Both the position numbers and the translations under genes were made by a program. A stretch of 64,000 nucleotides of DNA from Caloranaerobacter ferrireducens (GTDB taxonomy: Bacteria > Bacillota > Clostridia > Tissierellales > Thermohalobacteraceae). Below are positions 8,194 to 16,861 of the stretch, one piece after another. The notes below the pieces were generated by a model that saw nothing but the letters and a program-made list of their open reading frames with translations, was not told where the DNA came from and did not search any database. Every line of letters begins with the position of its first letter. Positions within the stretch are counted from its first letter, which is position 1. Location: positions 62,001 to 126,000 of the forward strand of contig NZ_MDJR01000001.1 in NCBI RefSeq assembly GCF_001730685.1, given 5' to 3'.

Positions 8194-8753
8194 ACGATAC
8201 CTTTTTCTGTTATTATATAATCTACAGGAATATCATGTTTTTCTTCGTTTATTTTTTCAACAACTTGAAAGTCAAATGCTAGAGCTACTTTTGGTACTGA
8301 TTTACTTATATTAAGTAAAAATTTGTCATAATAGCCTCCACCATAACCTATTCTATAACCCCTTTTATCAAATACAACTCCTGGAACGATAATCAAATCT
8401 AAAATTTGTGAGGAAACTTTTCTTATGTACTCTTTTTTAGGTTCTAATATGCCGTATGCACCAGTTGTAAGCTCATTGTCATAATCTTTTAACTCTGAAA
8501 GAAGCAATTCTCTGGATTCTGTTAAACTTATAGGAATTATAATTTTTTTGCCTATTTCTAAAGATTTTTTGATTAATTTTTCTGTTTTTACTTCATTTCT
8601 AAAATCAATATAAGTCATAATATAATTAGCGTTTTTATAAAGTGTTGTATTTATTAATAAATCTATTATTTTATCACTTAGGTTGACTATATCTCTATTA
8701 GAAAGTTCTTTTCTTTTGTTAAGTACTTTTCTCCTCAATTCACTTTTTTCCAT
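8175..8753 (-). CDS. 5-formyltetrahydrofolate cyclo-ligase
   Basis: A 192-residue enzyme converting 5-formyl-THF to 5,10-methenyl-THF with ATP in the cytoplasm. The family landmarks are clear: the N-terminal basic helix (LRRKVLNKRKEL), the middle block YIDFRNEVKT, the strand LIVPGVVFDKRGYRIGYGGG and the nucleotide-binding loop GYGGGYYDKFL near residues 140-150. Length is normal. AGGTGAG precedes the ATG on the minus strand. The last residues (RANS) and the stop codon are encoded inside the hairpin that terminates the convergent operon. No partner gene is adjacent. Confidence 0.92.
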   Translation of the reverse strand: MEKSELRRKVLNKRKELSNRDIVNLSDKIIDLLINTTLYKNANYIMTYIDFRNEVKTEKLIKKSLEIGKKIIIPISLTESRELLLSELKDYDNELTTGAYGILEPKKEYIRKVSSQILDLIIVPGVVFDKRGYRIGYGGGYYDKFLLNISKSVPKVALAFDFQVVEKINEEKHDIPVDYIITEKGIVKRANS

Positions 8754-8771
8754 GAACTCACCTCATTAATA

Positions 8772-8900
8772 TCGTTTTTCGCTTTTCGATTTTTATTTAA
8801 CTAACAGCGAATGACGAATACCAAATTAATTTTACATTTTACATTTTCAATTTTACACTTTTAAACTCAGTACCTAGTACTCAGTACCAAGTACCTATTA
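8772..8900. repeat. Intergenic low-complexity word tract
   Basis: Three kinds of echo follow one another: CGTTTTTCGCTTTTCG with AGCGAATGACGAATA; ATTTTACATTTTACATTTTC; and CTCAGTACCTAGTACTCAGTACCAAGTACC. No ORF lies here. Similar words recur at 60980-61043. It occupies most of the gap between the cyclo-ligase and the ATPase gene. Confidence 0.6.
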
Positions 8901-9031
8901 TAACTATACCATATCTATTGTGCATATTGTTTAAAATTATCAATAATTTTTGTTTATTATACCAATAGAATTAATCAATTAATTCATGTAAACTTATATA
9001 TAAATAAGGAATTTACAAAGGGGGCATTTAG

Positions 9032-10144
9032 ATGGCAGGTTTAACTTTTAAGAATATCTACAAAATATATCCTGGTAATGTAACAGCTGTAAAAGACTTT
9101 AATCTTGAGATAAAAGATAAAGAGTTTATCGTTTTAGTAGGACCTTCAGGATGTGGTAAATCAACAACACTAAGAATGGTTGCTGGATTAGAGGAGATTT
9201 CTAAAGGTGAACTTTATATTGGAGATAAATTAGTTAATGATGTACCGCCAAAAGACAGAGATATTGCGATGGTATTCCAAAACTATGCATTATATCCTCA
9301 TATGAGTGTATATGATAATATGGCATTTGGATTAAAGCTTAGAAAAGTTCCTAAAGCAGAAATAGATAGAAAAGTTAAAGAAGCTGCTAAAATTTTAGGA
9401 ATAGAAAATTTACTTAATAGAAAGCCAAAAGCTTTGTCAGGTGGTCAAAGACAGAGGGTTGCTTTAGGTAGAGCTATAGTAAGAGAGCCTAAAGTGTTTT
9501 TAATGGATGAACCATTATCAAACTTAGATGCAAAGTTAAGAGTGCAAACAAGAACAGAGATAATTAAGCTTCATAAAAGGCTTCAAACTACATTTATATA
9601 TGTTACTCATGACCAAACAGAAGCAATGACAATGGGAGATAGAATTGTTGTTATGAAAGATGGAGTCATTCAACAAGCTGCAACTCCACAAGAAGTATAT
9701 GAAAAACCTGCTAACTTATTTGTTGCAGGATTTATAGGCAGCCCACAGATGAACTTCATTGATGTTGTTATAGAAGGAAATGATGTAAATGATTGCAATT
9801 TAGTATTTGGTAATGTAAAGATAAAATTGCCAGAAGGAAAAGCTAAGATAGTTAAACAAAAAGGATACTTCGGAAAGAAAGTAGTAATGGGTATTAGACC
9901 TGAAGATATACATGATGAAAAAGTATTTATAGAAGCTTCAAGAGATAGTGTTGTTAAAGCTAAGGTAGAAGTAACTGAAATGATGGGTTCAGAAACTTAT
10001 CTATATATAAATATTGAAGGTAATAATGCAATAGCAAGGGTAGATTCAAGAAGTAAAGCGAGAATAGGCGATGTAGTTGAATTAGCTTTAGATAAGAATA
10101 GAATACACTTGTTTGATAAAGACACAGAGATTTCAATATTATAA
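9032..10144 (+). CDS. Sugar ABC transporter ATPase, UgpC/MsmK/MalK family
   Basis: A 370-residue cytoplasmic ATPase. Walker A is GPSGCGKST (about 36-44), the Q-loop is [10 protein letters not shown], the signature is LSGGQRQR (about 134-141), Walker B is [12 protein letters not shown], and the H-loop is [10 protein letters not shown]. The C-terminal third is the OB-fold regulatory domain typical of sugar importer ATPases, with GIRPEDI near 287. AAAGGGGGC precedes the ATG. No permease or binding-protein gene is adjacent. This is usual for a shared 'MsmK/MsmX-like' ATPase that energises several sugar importers. One solitary solute-binding gene lies at 47998, but pairing them is a guess. Confidence 0.92.
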   Translation: MAGLTFKNIYKIYPGNVTAVKDFNLEIKDKEFIVLVGPSGCGKSTTLRMVAGLEEISKGELYIGDKLVNDVPPKDRDIAMVFQNYALYPHMSVYDNMAFGLKLRKVPKAEIDRKVKEAAKILGIENLLNRKPKALSGGQRQRVALGRAIVREPKVFLMDEPLSNLDAKLRVQTRTEIIKLHKRLQTTFIYVTHDQTEAMTMGDRIVVMKDGVIQQAATPQEVYEKPANLFVAGFIGSPQMNFIDVVIEGNDVNDCNLVFGNVKIKLPEGKAKIVKQKGYFGKKVVMGIRPEDIHDEKVFIEASRDSVVKAKVEVTEMMGSETYLYINIEGNNAIARVDSRSKARIGDVVELALDKNRIHLFDKDTEISIL

Positions 10145-10163
10145 GGCTAATTTGCTATTAAAT

Positions 10164-10281
10164 GAACAAAATCTTCGATTTAAATAGATTATAGGAAGAT
10201 TTTGTTGAAATCCATTACGGAAATTATATTTTAAATTATCCACTTTTCAAAAAAGTTTATAATTTCCTATGGATTATAAGA
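10164..10281 (-). repeat. Two-hairpin intergenic repeat, copy 2 (complete, inverted)
   Basis: On the minus strand it runs TTATAATCCATAGGAAATTATA ... TATAATTTCCGTAATGGATT, then AACAAAATCTTC ... ATCGAAGATTTTGTT. It matches the copies at 26773 and 44956 nearly base for base, apart from the loop. It starts 20 bases after the ATPase stop codon, before the terminator. Confidence 0.85.
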
Positions 10282-10301
10282 AAAATAGAGGATATTGAAG
10301 A

Positions 10302-10347
10302 AAAAAGCAGAAGAAATTACATATAGAGAGTTTCTTCTGCTTTTTTA
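10302..10347 (+). terminator. Terminator of the UgpC/MsmK-type ATPase gene
   Basis: AAAAAGCAGAAGAAA pairs with TTTCTTCTGCTTTTT across a 14-base loop, with a T run. Confidence 0.8.
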
Positions 10348-10385
10348 TGTCCAAAAATGTTTTATAATATAGAATAGGTGGTATT

Positions 10386-11354
10386 ATGTTAACAAAACTA
10401 GAAATTGAACAGATATTAAACAAAATAAGTGGAATTATTGGAGAAAGTGTACTATTAGTTAACGAAGCGGATAAGAAAGAAATTTCGACAGATAATGTAG
10501 AGTGTATATGTAGTTTTATGTTAGATGGTGAGGAATATTATTTATTTGTAAAGCACGATGTTGAATTGACAGATAGAGAAAAAGCTTTGATAAAGATAAT
10601 TTTAGAAGATATAAGTATTAGTGATATAAAAAAACAAAATGAAGATATCAGAAGCTTGTTTTTTGAAGATTTAGATGAGCAAAGAATAAAAAAATTTTTA
10701 AAAAATATTGGAATAGAATTAGATAAAGATTTAGTGGTAGCAATTATAAAGAGCTATAATGAAGCAGAAAATTCAGATATTATTGCAATTATTAACAATA
10801 TAGTAGATGACAATGTTATATTTTGCAGATTAGATGATGACTTGTTTGGAATTATTATTCAGAATACCGAAGAAATTACAGAAATACTAATACAAATCAT
10901 AAAGGCTATTGAAACAGAACTTTTACAAAAAGTTGAAATTGGAGTAAGTTCAATTAATTCTCCCCTTAATATAAAAAAAGCTTACCAAGAAGGCAAAACA
11001 GCTTTGCTATTAGGACGTAAGTTTAATATTCCAGAGAATATATATTATTATGAAAAACTTACAGTATATAGAATATTATCTCAGATAGATGAGAGAATGT
11101 TATTAAGTATTTATGATGAAACTTTAAAATACGGTATACAGCAGTTAAGCTCTGATGAAATCAAAACAGCAATGTATTTTTTTGAGTGTAATTTAAACAT
11201 TAGTGAAACTGCAAGAAAATTGTATATTCATAGAAATACGTTGATATATAGGTTAGATAAAATACAAAAAGATACAGGGTTTAACTTGAGAATTTTTAGT
11301 GATGCTCTAGAATTTTATCTATTATTGTTGATATATAAAACTTTAGATAGATAA
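10386..11354 (+). CDS. PucR/CdaR-type transcriptional regulator
   Basis: A 322-residue protein whose C-terminus is the PucR-type helix-turn-helix (about 268-318): FFECNLNISETARKLYIHRN, then LIYRLDKIQKDTG. The middle (about 110-220) resembles the GGDEF-like domain found in CdaR-type regulators; the N-terminus is not recognised. These regulators respond to small metabolites such as sugar diacids or purines. The ligand here is unknown. The gene lies between the sugar ATPase and ftsE, with its own start (AGGTGG upstream of the ATG). Control of the upstream ATPase is possible but not shown. Confidence 0.8.
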   Translation: MLTKLEIEQILNKISGIIGESVLLVNEADKKEISTDNVECICSFMLDGEEYYLFVKHDVELTDREKALIKIILEDISISDIKKQNEDIRSLFFEDLDEQRIKKFLKNIGIELDKDLVVAIIKSYNEAENSDIIAIINNIVDDNVIFCRLDDDLFGIIIQNTEEITEILIQIIKAIETELLQKVEIGVSSINSPLNIKKAYQEGKTALLLGRKFNIPENIYYYEKLTVYRILSQIDERMLLSIYDETLKYGIQQLSSDEIKTAMYFFECNLNISETARKLYIHRNTLIYRLDKIQKDTGFNLRIFSDALEFYLLLLIYKTLDR

Positions 11355-11458
11355 ATTGATACTACTTACCTATATTTGGAATAAAAATTATGAAGGAAAT
11401 ATAAGTATTGTGTCGAATTGAATTACTGAGAACATGAGAAAAGGACTGGAGTGGTAAA

Positions 11459-12145
11459 ATGATAGACTTCATAAATGTTAGTAAAGAATACAGTAATGGT
11501 GTAAAAGCATTGTCGAATATAAATATTCACATAGATAAGGGTGAATTTGTTTTTATAGTTGGTTCAAGTGGTGCTGGTAAATCGACATTAATAAAATTAC
11601 TTTTAAAAGAAGAAAATCCTACAGAGGGTAAGATATATCTAAACAATATGGATATTACAAAAGTTAAAAATAGAAGAATACCTTATATTAGAAGGAATAT
11701 AGGGGTAGTATTTCAGGATTTTAGATTATTAAAGAATAAAACAGTTTATGAAAATGTAGCATTTGCTATGGAAATAGTAGGAAGTTCGTCAAAAGAAATA
11801 AGAAGACAAGTACCTATGGTGCTGAGCATGGTTGGATTGAGTAGCAAAGCCCATAGTTATCCTGATCAATTATCTGGTGGTGAGCAGCAGAGAGTTTCAA
11901 TAGCTAGAGCTTTAGTTAATAGACCAACAGTTTTAATTGCAGATGAGCCTACAGGAAATCTTGATCCTGATACAGCATGGGAAATCATGGGATTATTAAA
12001 AGAAATAAATAGAAGAGGAACTACGGTTCTTATGGCCACCCACGCAAGAGATATAGTAAATGCTATGAGAAGAAGAGTTATAGCTTTAGAAAATGGAAGA
12101 GTTGTAAAAGATGAATTGAAGGGTGTGTACGACTATGAAGTTTAG
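11459..12145 (+). CDS. ftsE: Cell division ATP-binding protein FtsE
   Basis: A 228-residue ABC ATPase that forms the FtsEX complex and drives septal peptidoglycan hydrolysis. Walker A GSSGAGKST (35-43), QDFRLLKNKTVYENVAFA (Q-loop region, FtsE-typical), signature LSGGEQQR, Walker B VLIADEPTGNLDP and H-loop MATHARDIV are all intact. GGAGTGG precedes the ATG. The stop overlaps the start of ftsX by 11 bases, and the EnvC-like M23 protein follows ftsX, as expected for this complex. Confidence 0.95.
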   Translation: MIDFINVSKEYSNGVKALSNINIHIDKGEFVFIVGSSGAGKSTLIKLLLKEENPTEGKIYLNNMDITKVKNRRIPYIRRNIGVVFQDFRLLKNKTVYENVAFAMEIVGSSSKEIRRQVPMVLSMVGLSSKAHSYPDQLSGGEQQRVSIARALVNRPTVLIADEPTGNLDPDTAWEIMGLLKEINRRGTTVLMATHARDIVNAMRRRVIALENGRVVKDELKGVYDYEV

Positions 12146-13031
12146 ATTGTTTAAAAATATCATTAAACAGGGCTTTGTAAGCATGTGGAGAAATCGAATG
12201 ATGAGTTTAGCATCCATTGGTTCTGTTATGTCAGTACTAATTATTCTAGGTATTGTATTAGTGATTGTATTAAATATAAATAATTTAACTAGTATGACCA
12301 AAGAGCAGTTTGATGAAATACAAGTTTATCTTGAAGATGATATAAATCAAGACCAAATTGAGAAGATTGGAGAAAAGTTAAGAGAATTAAATGGAGTGTT
12401 AGCTGTTATCTATCAGTCTAAAGAACAGGCTTTAGAGGTATTAAAAAAAGAATGGGGAAATGAAGCGTATTTACTTGAAGGATTAGAAAAAAATCCATTA
12501 CCTAATTCTTATATAATACAGCTTAAAGACATTAAGTATACAGAAGATGTAGTTAATTATATAAATGGGCTAACTGGGATTGAAGATATAAAATATTACA
12601 AAGATATTGTTGAAAAAATGATGACTATATCGAATTTTATAAGAGTTGGTGGACTTGTGGTTATCAGTATATTAATTTTAGTGTCGATATTTATAATTTC
12701 TAATACAATAAAGCTTACTGTAGCAGCAAGAAGAAGAGAGATAAATATTATGAAGTATATAGGTGCTACAAATGGGTATATTAGAGGTCCATTTATTTTA
12801 GAAGGTATTTTCCTTGGAGCTATTGGTTCACTTTTAGCTATATTGGTGGTTTACTGCAGTTACAAATATTTATCTTTAGTTATTAACGAGAAATTGTATG
12901 TATTGTTTACAGTATATATAATTCCTTATTATGAAATTCTTGATGATATAGCGATTATGTTTACGGCAATTGGGATTGGAATAGGTGTTTTAGGTAGCAT
13001 TGTATCTTTAAGAAAGTTCCTTAATGTGTAA
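12135..13031 (+). CDS. ftsX: Cell division protein FtsX
   Basis: A 298-residue membrane partner of FtsE. There is one N-terminal transmembrane helix (about 22-45), then an extracellular domain (about 50-165) that contacts the hydrolase activator, and three further helices in the C-terminal FtsX/MacB permease block (about 170-295). TIKLTVAARRREINIMKYIGATN is the conserved cytoplasmic loop. I use the ATG at 12135 with GAAGGG upstream, which gives an 11-base overlap with ftsE. In-frame GTG 12123 lacks a proper site. Confidence 0.93.
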   Translation: MKFRLFKNIIKQGFVSMWRNRMMSLASIGSVMSVLIILGIVLVIVLNINNLTSMTKEQFDEIQVYLEDDINQDQIEKIGEKLRELNGVLAVIYQSKEQALEVLKKEWGNEAYLLEGLEKNPLPNSYIIQLKDIKYTEDVVNYINGLTGIEDIKYYKDIVEKMMTISNFIRVGGLVVISILILVSIFIISNTIKLTVAARRREINIMKYIGATNGYIRGPFILEGIFLGAIGSLLAILVVYCSYKYLSLVINEKLYVLFTVYIIPYYEILDDIAIMFTAIGIGIGVLGSIVSLRKFLNV

Positions 13032-13048
13032 AAAGGGGGGACAGGCTA

Positions 13049-14185
13049 TTGAACTTTAGAAGAAAAATATCATTTTTATTAATTATGATCTTATTGATAA
13101 ACGTATCTTTTGTTTATGGATCAAGTGGTGATGTAGATAAAGAAAGGAAAAAATTACAAGAGGTTAATAGAGGTTTAGATAAGCTTAGAGAAGAATTAAA
13201 ACAAAATAAAAGTAAATATAGCAAAGTAGCGAGAGAAATAAAAAAGTTAGACCAACAGATTGATAAGGCAGATAGAGAATTGTATGAAGTAGAAAAGCAA
13301 CTAGAAGAAATTAATAAAGATATTGAAATTACGAAAAATGAACTTATGCAAGCAGAGAATAATATCAAAGCGAAGAAGGATATTTTAAACTCAAGACTAA
13401 GAGTTATATACAAAAATGGAACTATTGGATATTTAGAAGTACTTTTAGAGTCTAAGAATATAAGTGATTTTCTTTCTAGGTTAGACATGGTAAAGAGGAT
13501 AATAGATCATGATGTTGATATACTAAAATATATGAAGGAACAGAGAGATATTATTTCTACCAAAAAAGAAACCTTAGAAGATCAATTAAATATGGTAGAG
13601 AACATAAAAAAGAAAATGGAAGACAAAAAAAATCAGCTGTTAGTTGCTACAAGAGCAAAAGAGAGTATGATGAAGGAATTAAAGAAGAATATTAAGGAGC
13701 TTGAAAAGCAAGAAGATGAATTAGTTAAGCTATCAAAGAAATTAGAAGCCGAGATAAGGAAAAAGCAAATAGCTGCTAAATATGCTGGTGGTAAGATGCT
13801 ATGGCCAGCACCGGGTTATTACAGAATAACTTCATATTTTGGTTATAGAATACATCCTATTCTTAAGAAAAAGAAACTTCATACAGGTTTAGATATAGCA
13901 GTTCCTCTAGGCGGTAAAATAGTAGCAGCTAATGATGGTGTTGTTCAATATGCTGGATGGCTTGGAGGATATGGTAAAGTAGTTTGGATAGACCACGGTG
14001 GAGGAATTTCAACATTATATGCTCACAATTCTCGTTTATTAGTAAAGAAAGGACAAAAAGTTAAAAAAGGACAAGCTATATCCAAAGCAGGAAGTACAGG
14101 ATATTCAACTGGTCCACATTTACACTTTGAAGTAAGGAAAAACGGTAAAGTTGTAAATCCATTACCATGGGTAAAAGGCAAATAA
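13049..14185 (+). CDS. EnvC-like M23 (LytM) murein hydrolase activator
   Basis: A 378-residue secreted protein: signal peptide (about 1-25, cleavage after VYGS), long Lys/Glu-rich coiled coil (about 28-245), and C-terminal LytM/M23 domain (about 255-375). Zinc ligands are visible: His278 and Asp282 in HTGLD, and His359 in HLHFE (with His357). The catalytic domain therefore looks active, unlike Gram-negative EnvC, which is degenerate. The coiled coil is the usual docking site for FtsX. The start is a TTG with AAGGGGGG eight bases upstream. It follows ftsX by 17 bases, so one operon is likely. Equivalent genes in Bacillus are cwlO/yvcE-like. Confidence 0.9.
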   Translation: MNFRRKISFLLIMILLINVSFVYGSSGDVDKERKKLQEVNRGLDKLREELKQNKSKYSKVAREIKKLDQQIDKADRELYEVEKQLEEINKDIEITKNELMQAENNIKAKKDILNSRLRVIYKNGTIGYLEVLLESKNISDFLSRLDMVKRIIDHDVDILKYMKEQRDIISTKKETLEDQLNMVENIKKKMEDKKNQLLVATRAKESMMKELKKNIKELEKQEDELVKLSKKLEAEIRKKQIAAKYAGGKMLWPAPGYYRITSYFGYRIHPILKKKKLHTGLDIAVPLGGKIVAANDGVVQYAGWLGGYGKVVWIDHGGGISTLYAHNSRLLVKKGQKVKKGQAISKAGSTGYSTGPHLHFEVRKNGKVVNPLPWVKGK

Positions 14186-14208
14186 GCAAGTGGGTACACT
14201 TGCTTATT
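14181..14208 (+). terminator. Hairpin ending the ftsEX-M23 operon
   Basis: AATAAGCAAGTG/CACTTGCTTATT around GGTA. The stop codon lies in the left arm. The T run is weak (TTTAACTTTTT). Confidence 0.65.
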
Positions 14209-14300
14209 TAACTTTTTGAAAAAAACTGGCTATGGTGGTATAATGTTTACATATGTTTAATAAAATAAAATACTAGAATATTTTACGAGGTGAAATATTG

Positions 14301-15536
14301 ATGATAACAAGAAGAAAGGCATTGTATGGAGCTATTATAATTGTTATACTTTCAAGTTTATTTACTTTTACCATTAGTAATATGATTCAGATTACAATAA
14401 AGGATAAAGTTGTAATTACAAAAGATTATTATGAAGATTTGGTAGCAACTTATGAGAAATATAGTAAAGCTATTGCACTGGAGAATTTTATTAAGAAGAA
14501 CTATTTGAAAGATGTAAACGAAAAAGATTTACTAGAAGGGCAGTTAAAAGGTATGTTTGAGGCTTTAGGAGATCCTTATTCAGTATATATGACTAAAGAA
14601 GAGTTTGCTGATTTTATGGAACATACAAAAGGAACTTATCAGGGGATTGGTGTAATAGTAACTCCTGGAGAGGATAACTTAATTACTGTAGTATCACCCA
14701 TAGAAGATACTCCAGGAGAGAGAGCGGGAATAAAAACAGGTGATAAAATAATTAAAGTAAATGGGAAAGAATTTACTGCTGATAAAATGGATGACGCTGT
14801 TAAATTGATGAAAGGAAAACCAGGTACTAGTGTAAATATTACTATTCTTAGAACAGATAAAGATGGAAATAATAAATTTATTGATTTAAATATAGTTAGG
14901 GAAGAAATAAGATTAAAAACAGTAAAATCAAGAATGTTGAAAAATAAAATTGGTTATATTAGGATAGTATCTTTTGATGAATTGACTTATGATGACTTCA
15001 AAAAACATCTAAATAACCTTAAAGATAAAGGAATGAAAGGATTAATTATAGATTTGAGAAATAATCCAGGCGGATTATTAAGTGAATGTGCACAGATAGC
15101 AGATGAGCTTATGGGAGAAGGAGTTATTGTTTATACTGAAACAAAAAATAAAGAAAGAGAGTATTTAAAGTCTGATTCTAAAAAATTAGGATTACCTTTA
15201 GTGCTAATTGTAAACGGTGGTAGTGCGAGTGCTTCAGAGATATTAGCAGGCGCTATAAAAGATACTAAAACTGGAATTTTAGTAGGTACTAAGACATTTG
15301 GTAAAGGAATAGTTCAAAGAATAAAGCCGTTAAGTGATGGTTCTGGATTTAAGTTAACAGTTTCGGAGTACTTTACACCTAGTGGTACAAATATCCATGG
15401 TATTGGAATATTACCAGATGTAGTTGTTGAGTTACCTGAAAATGTACAGAAGATAGGAGTAGATAATATTAAAGAAGATGTACAGCTTAAGAAAGCTATA
15501 GAAATAATTGATTCAAAAATAAAAAATAGCCATTAG
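14301..15536 (+). CDS. C-terminal processing peptidase (S41, PDZ), CtpA/CtpB type
   Basis: A 411-residue secreted or membrane-anchored serine protease. There is one N-terminal signal-anchor helix (about 8-30), a substrate-capping helical region with LEGQLKGMFEALGDPYS (typical of the family), a PDZ domain (about 110-190; GIGVIV, AGIKTGDKI), and the S41 domain (about 205-385). The catalytic pair is Ser310 (in GGSASASEI) and Lys335 (in TFGKGIVQ), 25 residues apart as in Bacillus CtpB. ATG 14301 is preferred over TTG 14298 because GAGGTG sits eight bases upstream of it. It follows the FtsEX-M23 genes, and a MinJ-like gene comes next, as in Bacillus. Confidence 0.93.
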   Translation: MITRRKALYGAIIIVILSSLFTFTISNMIQITIKDKVVITKDYYEDLVATYEKYSKAIALENFIKKNYLKDVNEKDLLEGQLKGMFEALGDPYSVYMTKEEFADFMEHTKGTYQGIGVIVTPGEDNLITVVSPIEDTPGERAGIKTGDKIIKVNGKEFTADKMDDAVKLMKGKPGTSVNITILRTDKDGNNKFIDLNIVREEIRLKTVKSRMLKNKIGYIRIVSFDELTYDDFKKHLNNLKDKGMKGLIIDLRNNPGGLLSECAQIADELMGEGVIVYTETKNKEREYLKSDSKKLGLPLVLIVNGGSASASEILAGAIKDTKTGILVGTKTFGKGIVQRIKPLSDGSGFKLTVSEYFTPSGTNIHGIGILPDVVVELPENVQKIGVDNIKEDVQLKKAIEIIDSKIKNSH

Positions 15537-15553
15537 TTATCCTAATGGCTATT
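15525..15553 (+). terminator. Hairpin between the ctp and MinJ-like genes
   Basis: AATAGCCATTA/TAATGGCTATT with a 7-base loop; the ctp stop codon is in the left arm. There is no proper T run, so it may be an attenuator or an RNA-end stabiliser. Confidence 0.45.
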
Positions 15554-15595
15554 ATCTGTATTAGGGAATAGATACTTGGTATTGGAGTGTTCCAT

Positions 15596-16828
15596 ATGAT
15601 TAAAATTGTAGAGATATTATATTTATCAGTCTTAACACTAATACAAGTGTTTTTAAATCCAGTATATTGGGGGATAATAGTCTTATTATATTTTCAATAT
15701 AAAAAGATTGGCAAAATGGAGAAAAATATATTGGGTATAAACAAAAAATCAAATTTTACGAGAGTTTTTTCATCTATGGTAAAGGGGACTTTAGGAGGTG
15801 TTTTGGGCAGTTTAATCATTATTTTATTAGGAGTTACAATACAGGCTAGCGATTTTAAATACATATTTTTAATTGCAGTTATTTTAATGTTAATTCATCC
15901 TCGATTTATTTGTTTTTCATATGCAGGAGGCATTATATCTTTATCATATTTAATATTTGGTTATCCAAAGGTGAATGTATCAAGTATAATGGCTATTGTC
16001 GGTATTTTACATTTAATAGAAAGTTTTTTAATTTTAGTAGATGGTGATTCGACTAAAATACCAATATATGTTGAGAGAAATCAAAAAATAGTGGGCGGAT
16101 TTAACATGATGAGATTTTGGCCTATTCCTTTTATAGTATTATTGACAGTTGAAGGGATGATTGGCAGTGATGGTGTAAATATGCCTAATTGGTGGCCTTT
16201 ATTTAAACTTGATAATGTATTTTTAAATACAGATAATATAATATATGTGATGATGGGAGTTGTTGCAGCTTTAGGATATGGTGATATGGCTGTTAGTGAC
16301 TATCCTGAAAATAAAGTGAAGGAATCTTCTAGGAACTTATTTATATATAGTATTTTATTAATAATATTATCTGTTGTATCGACTTATATATATGCTTTCA
16401 AATATATAGCTGCACTGTTTGGACCTTTAGCTCATGAAGGTTTAATACAGATAGGTAGAGCTAAGGAAAAGAGGGGGCAACCTAAATTCGAATGCCCAGA
16501 ATTTGGAGTGAAAATTTTAGATGTAATGCCAAATGAAATTGCAGGAAAGATAGGATTAGAACCTGGTGATATAATAATTTCTATTAATGGGGATCGAGTG
16601 AATAGTAAAGATGAAATCCAATATATTTTATCAAGTTATCCAACGTACATATGGATAGAATATATAGATAGAAATGGGAAATATCAGACTAAAGAGTACA
16701 TGGATTATAAGTATGGTATAAGAAAACTAGGAATTTTGACAATTCCGAGATATTCAGCTTATTCATTTGTAGTTAAAGAAATAGAAAGTCCACTTATGAA
16801 ATTAAGGAAAAAGTTTAAAGATAAATAG
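15596..16828 (+). CDS. PDZ-domain polytopic membrane protein, MinJ-like
   Basis: A 410-residue protein with about eight hydrophobic segments in the first 290 residues and a C-terminal PDZ domain (about 300-375; VKILDVMPNEIAGKIGLEPG then DIIISINGDRV). This is the architecture of Bacillus MinJ, which links DivIVA to MinD at division sites. The genomic context (ctp gene immediately upstream, uvrBA downstream) matches the Bacillus ctpB-swrA-minJ and uvrBA neighbourhood. I use ATG 15596 with GGAG eight bases upstream; an in-frame GTG at 15587 has no room for a site. The functional equivalence is inferred from architecture and order. Confidence 0.7.
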   Translation: MIKIVEILYLSVLTLIQVFLNPVYWGIIVLLYFQYKKIGKMEKNILGINKKSNFTRVFSSMVKGTLGGVLGSLIIILLGVTIQASDFKYIFLIAVILMLIHPRFICFSYAGGIISLSYLIFGYPKVNVSSIMAIVGILHLIESFLILVDGDSTKIPIYVERNQKIVGGFNMMRFWPIPFIVLLTVEGMIGSDGVNMPNWWPLFKLDNVFLNTDNIIYVMMGVVAALGYGDMAVSDYPENKVKESSRNLFIYSILLIILSVVSTYIYAFKYIAALFGPLAHEGLIQIGRAKEKRGQPKFECPEFGVKILDVMPNEIAGKIGLEPGDIIISINGDRVNSKDEIQYILSSYPTYIWIEYIDRNGKYQTKEYMDYKYGIRKLGILTIPRYSAYSFVVKEIESPLMKLRKKFKDK

Positions 16829-16830
16829 AA

Positions 16831-16852
16831 AGGAGCAGCATAGGCTGCTCCT
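16831..16852. terminator. Bidirectional hairpin between convergent genes
   Basis: AGGAGCAGC/GCTGCTCCT around a short ATAG loop, lying 3 bases after one stop codon and 10 bases before the convergent gene's stop. Confidence 0.65.
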
Positions 16853-16861
16853 AAATTATTT

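Noticed and set aside
8772-8900. CRISPR array
   Set aside because: The words are short, overlapping and lack regular repeat-spacer spacing; no cas gene is in the window.
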